Assembly: GCA_945494195.1 (NCBI GenBank)
Contig: CALYVJ010000139.1
Coordinates: forward strand, 1 to 5,732
Source of the DNA: an uncultured Selenomonas sp.
GTDB lineage: Bacteria > Bacillota > Negativicutes > Selenomonadales > Selenomonadaceae
Length of the DNA stretch: 5,732 bases
Reading direction: 5' to 3'
Of this stretch, positions 1-5,499 are shown piece after piece; the stretch's first letter is position 1, and every line of letters begins with the position of its first letter. The notes beneath the pieces were generated by a model that searched no databases, was not told the DNA's origin, and was given only the letters and a program-made list of their open reading frames with translations. Made by a program: the position numbers and the translations under genes.

Positions 1-215
1 ATCGAGCCATAGCTTCCGGCGACCGGGATATCGGCAGGATGGTTCAAGGTACATGTGGCATGGCCGGTTGGCATAGCGTTCAGTGAAAACGACATGGAGA
101 ATTCACGAACACTGGGTGCGTTGATGACAACATACCCATCCACTTCCGGACTCTGTGACTTCGGCAGCGAAAACGCCACTACAAAGTTTGAACCTGTTTT
201 AGATACTCCACCCAT
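1..215 (-). CDS. Probable baseplate hub protein, N-terminal part (partial, runs off window)
   Basis: I translated this by hand: an ATG at 215-213 opens a frame that stays open to the window edge, giving 71 residues beginning MGGVSKTGSNFVVAFSLPKS. The start overlaps the stop of the preceding gene by one base (TAATG), a typical sign of translational coupling, and an AGGA lies about nine bases upstream. The pattern at residues 37-62 (REFSMSFSLNAMPTGHATCT followed by LNHPAD) resembles the opening beta-strands of hub proteins of contractile tails (gp27 / gpD / VgrG type), where a line such as 'sv.l.l..iPta.vtL' is common. Its place after a gp53/LysM-like gene fits, since such genes often neighbour hub genes. 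Being a real gene is well supported; the hub identity is inference from a short segment. It could be another beta-rich baseplate or tail protein. Confidence 0.6.
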   Translation of the reverse strand, partial: MGGVSKTGSNFVVAFSLPKSQSPEVDGYVVINAPSVREFSMSFSLNAMPTGHATCTLNHPADIPVAGSYGS

Positions 216-667
216 TATTCGTCGTCCTGTTCCTCGACCACTTCATTCAGTTCATTGTACCTGTCGTACCATTGGACAGCGCTATCCGGTGACGGGACAA
301 ATATCAGACGATCCGGTTCGGCATCGGTGATATTTCCATTTCCGAAATCGGAATAACCCAGCCAATCCCTGACACCACGTACCATGAGGTCATTTATCCG
401 GCGAAGTTCCGCTTCCAGTGCACTGCCACTGTACCCCCGTAAAACTAGTTCGTTACGGAGGGATTCGTCCGTAGGCCGAATCCCCGGACGGGTCAGCATG
501 GGATTCATTATCCTATTGGCGGCAGCAAACACCTTGTAGGCGGTAGGCGTGTCGTATTTGTCGGCACACACTAGGTCAAGACGACCACCACGGTAAAACG
601 GCAGCTTAAAGGAGCTCTGAATCGGTAAATTGCGCTCGCGAAAGCGCGGAAATTCTTCTTTTGCCAT
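215..667 (-). CDS. LysM-like baseplate protein, gp53-type wedge candidate
   Basis: A 150-residue protein. Residues 28-56 (GGRLDLVCADKYDTPTAYKV, then FAAANRIMNP) match the pattern of LysM-like/gp53-like baseplate proteins: a strand, then D-x-(I/L) 'large residue, aDkYy.dp..ykvia.aN.i..P'. The usual closing strand, normally soon after 'G..L.iP', appears only at 119-125 (DRLIFVP). About 60 residues (57-118) therefore sit between the two halves and contain a charged helix (ESLRNELVLRGYS, EAELRRINDLMVRGVRDWLG). The C-terminus (134-150) is acidic. In contractile tails such proteins tie wedge and hub together or contact the sheath; here that is inference from fold pattern and position between a tube initiator and a hub-like gene. 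The start has AGG six bases upstream (TAGGTAGGATATG), three bases after the previous stop. The stop overlaps the next ATG by one base. Confidence 0.6.
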   Translation of the reverse strand: MAKEEFPRFRERNLPIQSSFKLPFYRGGRLDLVCADKYDTPTAYKVFAAANRIMNPMLTRPGIRPTDESLRNELVLRGYSGSALEAELRRINDLMVRGVRDWLGYSDFGNGNITDAEPDRLIFVPSPDSAVQWYDRYNELNEVVEEQDDE

Positions 668-670
668 ATC

Positions 671-2032
671 CTACCTACTTCTTTTTACCGCCACCTTTTT
701 CTTGTTTCCGCCGCCACTTCCGGAGGTGCCCTGCTTCTTGTCAGCCTTGGCGCTCCTCAGGTACCTGCCGCTATTAAACACGTCATCACCCATCCAGCGA
801 ATGAAGCCCTTCTTCGGATCCGGGGTCATCCACATGCCAAATTGAATATCGGCCGTAATGTACAGTGGAATATGTGTCCCATCCTCCGAAATGAACTGTT
901 CCTTGCTTGCATGGAACGTACCCTTTTCAATGACAACCGGTTCAATATCCAGAATATGCCCAATCGTAACTCGCACCGGGAATGGGTTTACCGTGATATT
1001 CCCCCCAAAGAACGAATTTACTTTCATGAGAATGTCCGTGCCACCATTTACAATTTGCTTCATTACATCACCGGCAAGACTCTTTGTATCCTCACTCGGC
1101 GCAAGGGCATTTTTGGCAGCTTCAGCCTTTTCATTCAAGCCCCATGTACCGGAAACCGCATTTGAGATATCACCAATCATTTCACCGGCACCATTCATTA
1201 GGTCCGTGGCCCCATTCACAATCCCACCACCCAGGACATCAGTTGCGTAGCTCTTCCCGAGTTTTCCGATACTCTTACCAATTCCAACAATTTCACTGCC
1301 GATGGAACTTATGGATGACATGGTATTTTCCCATTCCTGACTGCTAGTCAACTCAGATATTGCACTGGTAAGCTTTCCCAACACATCCTTATCATCCATA
1401 TTTGCCGAACGCAGAAACGTGAGCGTCAATAATCGGGAAATGGACAAACGGGCCATGTATTCCTGTTCAGGCATATACCACTTGCACTTTACCGTCTTAT
1501 TAAAATCAAACGTTGCACGTTTGAAATCTCGCATGGTGCATGCACCGGTTGATTCGGTATTCAATCCGGCAGTATTGGCCAGTTTCTTGGAATATTCGCC
1601 AATCTTCTCTGCAGCACCGATGATCTTGCCAGCAACCTTGCCAACTCCACCCACTACCGGAATACCGGAAACGGCGCCCGTTACGTCTTTAAGAACTCCA
1701 GCTACTTCCCCGAAGCCATGTTTACCGTGCTCCCATGAGGCCGTGACGCCAAACGTAACGCCGGCAGTTTCCTCAGGATCGAAAAATCCATAGAACGGCT
1801 TCGTCGCGTCGTCATACAGCATCGATTCCATCAAGGCCTGCTGGAACCTGTTGGTCATTGCATACAGACCGCCATTCAGGTACGCGGCCTTTGCCGACGG
1901 TGACAGCACCTCGATACGGATAACGTTCGGGTTCGGCAACTTTTCGGAATGATATAACTTCGAAACATTGTCGTTATGACCCGGAAACGGCAGATACTTC
2001 TTCTTTCTTATTTCCTTTGCTGACCATGCCAT
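671..2032 (-). CDS. Tail-tube initiator / tube-cap-like baseplate protein (T4 gp48/gp54 type)
   Basis: A 453-residue protein. Two blocks look like the two halves of a tail-tube-type beta fold. Residues 169-209 (DFKRATFDFNKTVKCKWYMP, then EQEYMARLSISRLLTLTFLR) resemble the 'W.l.P.s..e...i..i...f' section of T4 gp48. Residues 348-400 (VNPFPVRVTIGHILDIEPVV, then a strand, then IPLYITADIQFGMW) resemble the final strands of gp48/gp54 and tube proteins, where 'P..v.I.....d..i......f....G.Pl.v.v.i.f' is usual. Between and before them lie Gly/Ala/Ile-rich helical segments (about 108-152 and 238-295) that are low in charge. The C-terminus (428-453) is a basic Gly/Lys/Arg tail. In T4 the family sits on the hub-wedge junction and starts tube polymerisation. 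The gene begins three bases after the tape-measure candidate's stop, with GGGG six bases before the ATG. Structural tail protein is fairly sure; gp48 versus gp54 versus another tube-fold protein is not settled. Confidence 0.6.
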   Translation of the reverse strand: MAWSAKEIRKKKYLPFPGHNDNVSKLYHSEKLPNPNVIRIEVLSPSAKAAYLNGGLYAMTNRFQQALMESMLYDDATKPFYGFFDPEETAGVTFGVTASWEHGKHGFGEVAGVLKDVTGAVSGIPVVGGVGKVAGKIIGAAEKIGEYSKKLANTAGLNTESTGACTMRDFKRATFDFNKTVKCKWYMPEQEYMARLSISRLLTLTFLRSANMDDKDVLGKLTSAISELTSSQEWENTMSSISSIGSEIVGIGKSIGKLGKSYATDVLGGGIVNGATDLMNGAGEMIGDISNAVSGTWGLNEKAEAAKNALAPSEDTKSLAGDVMKQIVNGGTDILMKVNSFFGGNITVNPFPVRVTIGHILDIEPVVIEKGTFHASKEQFISEDGTHIPLYITADIQFGMWMTPDPKKGFIRWMGDDVFNSGRYLRSAKADKKQGTSGSGGGNKKKVAVKRSR

Positions 2033-2035
2033 ACG

Positions 2036-3940
2036 CTACCCCATCAACTTCTGTTCGACAGACGCACCGGCGGTCTGTGCAGTTGCGGTGAACATCGACT
2101 GCACTTCCGGAAGCAACAGCGCATCGCGGATGCCCTCGAAGGTGTACAGCTTGTACTGTTTGAGCCTTTCCTCGGCACTGAGAATATCCTCGGTCATTGC
2201 ACCGGTGCCGGCATTGACCGTATTCTGTGTCGTATTCGCATTTGAGCCAGCAGCCATAGGAGCACCATTCGCCTGATTGGCCGCATCGGGCGCCCCGTTG
2301 TTCGGCTGCTGCCCTTGCTGGACCTGCTGGCCCTGTTGCCCCTGACCCTGCTGGTTCGGCTGGGTACCCTGTTCGACGGCCTTCTTCTGGGCCTCCTTGT
2401 ACCGTTTAAGCTCTTCGTTCTGGAACCGGATAAAAGCACCCTTGTCCTCGACGTTGACGCCGGCCTGGGTAGCAAGTTTCTTCTGCTCTTCCACCCATTT
2501 CTTGACTGCCTCACTGTCGGTGCGCTTAATGCCGTATGCCTCAGCACGATCAAGAAGCTCCCTATAACGACGCTGTTCAATCGCCAGGTCACCCTCGGAA
2601 CTCATCTTCGCGGCTTCTTTCTCGCGGATTTCATCGGTCTTGTAACCAAATGCACCCGCGATGGTGTTAAGGATACCGTTGTTAGCCTTAGTAAGTTCCA
2701 CATCGGCCTTGTCATCCTTGATATTGGCATCGCGTAGGTCATTATTGACCCCGTTCTTCATGCGTTCATTTGCATTGGCACTGTTCTCTGCAATATTGTC
2801 AAGATTCTTTTCAGCTTCCTCATTGGCCTTGTGCCAATCCCACAACTCTTTACCCGCAGTAGCAATAGCACCAAGAGATGCGATAGTGGCCGCACCGAGT
2901 GCGAGCATTCCACCGCCTTTAAGCATCGAGCCCCAAGGAAGGTTCTGCATGCTCATGCCAACCGACTGCCCAATATCCTCATCGAGATGGACGGTCAGCT
3001 CATCATTCAAAATCTTGTCACATACCTCGTTGCCCTTCGACATGAAATCCGGCGCCGTTTTGGACAGGAAGTTCAGGCTCATGTCGTCCATCATGCGCTT
3101 ACGGCTGATGTCGGCTCCGGTTGGGTTCGGCTGCCCCATCATGGAATTTGGCATACCGAGACCCATATTCGGCTGAGTGCCCAATGTCATGCTGGTCGCT
3201 TCGATAGGTGCCCTGGGGGTAACCTTTGGTTTATCCCCTTCACCCTCTCCCTGCGCATAGGCATCGCGAACATCGGATGCGCCCTTCTTAACATTGTCAA
3301 TGCTCTCTGAGCTTACATTCTTCGCAGTGTCCGCCATGCCATCGGCATCCTTGCCATGCGCATAGGCGTCGCTAACATCGGATGCACCTTTCTTAAAATT
3401 GGCAACGGTCCTCGAGTTTACATTATCAGAGGTACCCGCCATGACATCGATGGTAGTATCGGCAGCGGCCTTGTCAGCTGTTGTGCCAACATCGGCAGCA
3501 CGGTCAAACTTCGATTTTTCGAGAGACTTGTCAAAGGCGGTAGATATTGCATTGGCCAGCTGTTCATTCTGATCAAGAGTTTCGATTGCAAGCAATTCGG
3601 CGCGAGTAAACCCGCGTTCGCCACGAGTCTCAGCCTCGCTGTTTTTTTCACGCTCGTTCGGTCCGAGTTTCCCCTCGTCATGCATTGCCGACATGCTGTC
3701 GTAGGTCGCCGAGGCAAGCGCGTCATACAGTGCATTGTTTGTCGCATCGCTGGAAATCGCAGTGGTAAACGCCTTTTCCATCATGGACGGGAAGGCTTCC
3801 TTCAATTCCCCGATGGCAGTCCCTATGGATGCAATAGCCGCGGAGAAATCATTGGAATTCGAAGACTTGGGTGCTTCGACTTCCTTTGTAGCTGCGGTGG
3901 TTTGGACCACGCTAGAATTTCCGTTAAAAAGTCCACTCAT
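2036..3940 (-). CDS. Putative tail tape measure / tail-length or hub-associated protein
   Basis: A 634-residue mostly helical protein. Layout: Ser/Ala-rich N-terminus with helices (30-80); charged helical stretch (90-160); two tandem 35-residue repeats (165-199 and 200-234); a Met/Gly/Pro/Asn-rich linker (240-280); helices (280-320); one hydrophobic Gly/Ala-rich segment (about 341-363, GGGMLALGAATIASLGAIAT); a long charged helix or coiled coil (365-520); a Gln/Gly/Asn/Ala-rich low-complexity linker (522-580); and a C-terminal helix (583-632). Hydrophobic segments among coiled coils and repeats are typical of tape measures, and it is the largest gene in the window, lying between an assembly-factor-like gene and a tube-initiator-like gene, the slot of T4 gene 29. 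It is similar in length to T4 gp29 (590 residues). No peptidase or lysozyme motif is seen. The ATG follows directly on TTTTT, with no Shine-Dalgarno visible. Alternative: another coiled-coil virion or scaffold protein. Confidence 0.55.
   Translation of the reverse strand: MSGLFNGNSSVVQTTAATKEVEAPKSSNSNDFSAAIASIGTAIGELKEAFPSMMEKAFTTAISSDATNNALYDALASATYDSMSAMHDEGKLGPNEREKNSEAETRGERGFTRAELLAIETLDQNEQLANAISTAFDKSLEKSKFDRAADVGTTADKAAADTTIDVMAGTSDNVNSRTVANFKKGASDVSDAYAHGKDADGMADTAKNVSSESIDNVKKGASDVRDAYAQGEGEGDKPKVTPRAPIEATSMTLGTQPNMGLGMPNSMMGQPNPTGADISRKRMMDDMSLNFLSKTAPDFMSKGNEVCDKILNDELTVHLDEDIGQSVGMSMQNLPWGSMLKGGGMLALGAATIASLGAIATAGKELWDWHKANEEAEKNLDNIAENSANANERMKNGVNNDLRDANIKDDKADVELTKANNGILNTIAGAFGYKTDEIREKEAAKMSSEGDLAIEQRRYRELLDRAEAYGIKRTDSEAVKKWVEEQKKLATQAGVNVEDKGAFIRFQNEELKRYKEAQKKAVEQGTQPNQQGQGQQGQQVQQGQQPNNGAPDAANQANGAPMAAGSNANTTQNTVNAGTGAMTEDILSAEERLKQYKLYTFEGIRDALLLPEVQSMFTATAQTAGASVEQKLMG
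2297..2374 (-). repeat. Gln/Gly-rich low-complexity coding stretch
   Basis: Residues 523-548 of the 634-residue protein are almost entirely Gln, Gly, Asn, Pro and Val, built on QGQ/QQGQQ units encoded by CAGG/CAAGG-type codons. It forms a likely disordered linker between the central coiled coil and the C-terminal helix. Confidence 0.75.
3239..3448 (-). repeat. Two tandem 105-bp (35-residue) repeats inside the tape-measure candidate
   Basis: Residues 165-199 and 200-234 of the 634-residue protein align end to end. Shared positions include D-x-M-A-x-T, N-V, S, N-x-KKGASDV, DAYA and G. At the DNA level the best part is 3253-3296 against 3358-3401: 44 bases, 39 identical, exactly 105 bases apart. 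Several differences are synonymous, so the duplication is not brand new and the protein sequence appears to have been retained. Confidence 0.9.
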
Positions 3941-3978
3941 AAAAACGATCCGGCGACTATTTTATCACCGGATAGTTT
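3941..3978 (-). terminator. Rho-independent terminator-like hairpin abutting the next start codon
   Basis: On the minus strand, 3973-3965 (ATCCGGTGA) pairs with 3956-3948 (TCGCCGGAT): nine pairs including one G-U, around an eight-base loop (3964-3957). After one mismatch (3974/3947), pairing resumes with C3975-G3946 and AAA 3978-3976 against the T run. The T5 run at 3945-3941 ends exactly at the ATG of the 634-residue gene. Stem plus T-tract is the form of an intrinsic terminator and would end transcripts arriving from the upstream genes. A short T run and the close start codon also allow a role in translation control. Confidence 0.55.
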
Positions 3979-3981
3979 ATA
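3974..3981 (-). promoter_or_regulatory. Candidate T4-late-type promoter (TATAAACT)
   Basis: TATAAACT matches six of eight bases of the T4 late promoter TATAAATA and lies in the only sizeable spacer of the block, within an A/T-rich run (AAAATATATAAACTAT). No convincing -35 box is visible upstream, which is expected for T4-type late promoters. Initiation 11-13 bases downstream would give a leader of roughly 20-25 bases and start inside the hairpin, so that transcript could not form the terminator. The element overlaps the outer left arm of the hairpin. This is a suggestion from sequence only. Confidence 0.35.
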
Positions 3982-3993
3982 TATTTTGAGACC

Positions 3994-4227
3994 CTATATT
4001 GTGCCTGGGGAGCCCAATGGAACATATCCGTTCGTCTGAACATACATGTTCCTGAACCGCTGTTCGGCGTATGCAAGCAATTCCAGGAATTCGGGGATAA
4101 ACATCCGGTCGCAATCCGCCATGCTGTTGTTGGTTATCTCGGATACCAGGGCCTTGTCCTTGGTAAGCGACACTATGTTAAAGACTGGAAACAAACCACT
4201 GTACTCGAAAGGGATATGGTGTTTCAA
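3994..4227 (-). CDS. Small protein of unknown function overlapping the gp26-like gene in the +1 frame
   Basis: A 77-residue reading frame starting MKHHIPFEYSGLFPVFNIVS from TTG at 4227-4225. I chose this start because a good Shine-Dalgarno (GGAGG, 4237-4233) stands five bases before it. The frame is open further upstream, but that part translates to an Arg/Ser/Lys/Pro-rich shadow of the upstream gene. From about residue 8 the product looks like a real protein: hydrophobic strand (GLFPVFNIVSLT), then helices (DKALVSEITNNSMADCDRMF, IPEFLELLAYAEQRFRNMYV). It overlaps the upstream gene by 50 bases and continues alone for 184 bases, so something must be translated here. Either it is a separate protein, or it is a C-terminal extension joined to the upstream protein by +1 frameshifting. 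Its place just before the tape-measure candidate suggests a tail-assembly role. No family is recognised. Confidence 0.6.
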   Translation of the reverse strand: MKHHIPFEYSGLFPVFNIVSLTKDKALVSEITNNSMADCDRMFIPEFLELLAYAEQRFRNMYVQTNGYVPLGSPGTI

Positions 4228-5494
4228 CCACGCCTCCACATCGACCACAGGTGAGTACCGCAGACACGTTGCACGCAACCGTACCTTCGACAACCAGCTT
4301 TTCAAAGTTTTCCTTCTGATTTTCGGGGAGCTCGGATATATAGGCGAACTTTTCGTCCATATTCTCACAACCCTCGATTTCAACGACCGTGGCGACACCG
4401 GCGGCCTTGCGAACGGCGTTCGGGACAGTCATCCCGTTACGCTTTTCCCACTTGCCAATGAAGTTGTTCAGCTCGACCGCATGTCTCAGGCGGTGCACAT
4501 ACACATGGCATTCGCGCCCATCATCCAGGAAACCGGTATGGTACCCGTTGGCGCCATGAAGCGAAGCAAGCGCGTCGATGTCCTTCGTCAATGTAAACTT
4601 TAAGTTACGGAAGCCGATGTGGAAATCGTTGTACACGTTGTCGGTATCGGTATCGAAGTGACAATGGGGACACTTGTACCCAGGGTGCCACAGGCCATGC
4701 TTCGGGAACGAAGATGCGCGCAGCCAGTGAAGGATATAGGCCTCGTCGATGGTCAAGATGTCCAACGGGTCAACCCCGCGGATACGGCGACCGAGGATTG
4801 CGTTGATCGCGGTCCTGGTATTTGCCGAACCGTCCACGATGTCATCCAAGTAATAATTGTCGATAAGCTTCAGCGACTGTCCGAACAGCTGGCCCGGATA
4901 GAACAGGCCCTTGGACGGAAGATGGGATATCGGCGTGAAAACATTGACATCCCGAGACGGATCGAAATCCAGCGGGCGGTCATTGAAATCCTGTTCCGGG
5001 ACGGTCACGCGCACCTTCGGTTCTTCCGCCGGAGGCTGTGCAGGAGGCTCGATGGCCGGTTCAGGTTCAGGCATCGGCGGTTCCGGAATTGCCGGGGCCT
5101 GGCTAGTCCCGCTAAGTTTCGCGAAAGCCTGGCGCATCGCCCCGGTGTCAATCGCAGTTTCGACGGGGGTCTGCTCGGGCGGGAGCTGGACGGCAGGAAC
5201 GATCTGTTCCGGCTGTGCCATAGGCACCGGGACTCCCTGTTTCACCATTCCCTTGCGGCGCTTGATCGGGGCCTGCCTCTTCATCGCCTGGGCAACGGGA
5301 TCCTCGCCGGCGATCGCGGCTCCCCTTCTGCGGCGGGCCTCGGCATTCTTCCTTTCCATGTCCTCAGCCAGCTTACGCTGTTCGGCTGCCCTCACGTCGT
5401 TCATCCCCATGGCCCGATTTGCCGAATCCATCGACATCGCCTGTTCGAGAATTTTCCGGCTTTCCGGATCGAGATTTTCCATTCCTGTCGCCAT
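4178..5494 (-). CDS. T4 gp26-type baseplate hub / tail-assembly protein with split zinc ribbon and long N-terminal arm
   Basis: A 438-residue protein. Residues 1-85 are charged and helical with a strongly basic end (MERKNAEARRRRG, KRQAPIKRRKG). Residues 86-165 are a Pro/Glu/Gln/Ala-rich linker (PEPPMPEPEPAIEPPAQPPA). From 187 a domain starts with ISHLPSKGLFYPGQ, the 'lPSkGl.Yp' signature of T4 gp26-like baseplate proteins, followed by helices and IDEAYILHWLRASSFP, then CPHC (275-278). A second CGRC (416-419) near the C-terminus completes a possible four-cysteine zinc site, with about 137 residues between the pairs. In T4, gp26 takes part in hub assembly. The start ATG 5494 is preferred over GTG 5503 and ATG 5500 because GAAAGGG (5509-5503) stands eight bases before it and too close to the others. 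The upstream gene ends at 5500. The stop is CTT TAA. The family call is by eye and the N-terminal arm is unlike the compact T4 protein (208 residues). Confidence 0.6.
   Translation of the reverse strand: MATGMENLDPESRKILEQAMSMDSANRAMGMNDVRAAEQRKLAEDMERKNAEARRRRGAAIAGEDPVAQAMKRQAPIKRRKGMVKQGVPVPMAQPEQIVPAVQLPPEQTPVETAIDTGAMRQAFAKLSGTSQAPAIPEPPMPEPEPAIEPPAQPPAEEPKVRVTVPEQDFNDRPLDFDPSRDVNVFTPISHLPSKGLFYPGQLFGQSLKLIDNYYLDDIVDGSANTRTAINAILGRRIRGVDPLDILTIDEAYILHWLRASSFPKHGLWHPGYKCPHCHFDTDTDNVYNDFHIGFRNLKFTLTKDIDALASLHGANGYHTGFLDDGRECHVYVHRLRHAVELNNFIGKWEKRNGMTVPNAVRKAAGVATVVEIEGCENMDEKFAYISELPENQKENFEKLVVEGTVACNVSAVLTCGRCGGVVETPYPFRVQWFVSSL
4233..4237 (-). promoter_or_regulatory. Internal ribosome binding site GGAGG
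   Basis: GGAGG lies inside the end of the 438-residue gene, where it encodes part of its Cys-Gly-Gly turn. It is the strongest Shine-Dalgarno match seen near any start in the window. It stands five bases before TTG 4227, which decides the start of the 77-residue gene. Because Cys-Gly-Gly coding naturally yields TGTGGAGGC, the match may be partly a by-product of the zinc ribbon. Confidence 0.5.
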
Positions 5495-5499
5495 ACGCA

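Noticed and set aside
858..1250. Overlapping plus-strand frames opposite the tube-initiator-like gene
   Set aside because: Proline/serine/phenylalanine-rich shadow translations without motifs.
2194..2592. Minus-strand 132-residue frame inside the tape-measure candidate
   Set aside because: Arg/Ser-rich out-of-frame shadow of the Gln-rich and charged helical stretch.
3253..3401. CRISPR-like pair of 44-base direct repeats
   Set aside because: The repeats are imperfect, only two copies, in frame, and the intervening 61 bases are also repeated at the protein level. It is a coding duplication.
3356..4039. Plus-strand open frame of 227 residues with an IG-ANIGC repeat
   Set aside because: The repeat is only the reverse complement of the 105-bp repeat of the tape-measure candidate. 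The frame has no plausible start signal and is antisense to a real gene.
4228..4398. Extending the 77-residue gene upstream to ATG 4398 (134 residues)
   Set aside because: The extra residues are an Arg/Ser/Lys-rich shadow of the zinc-ribbon gene and no binding site precedes that ATG, whereas GGAGG precedes TTG 4227.
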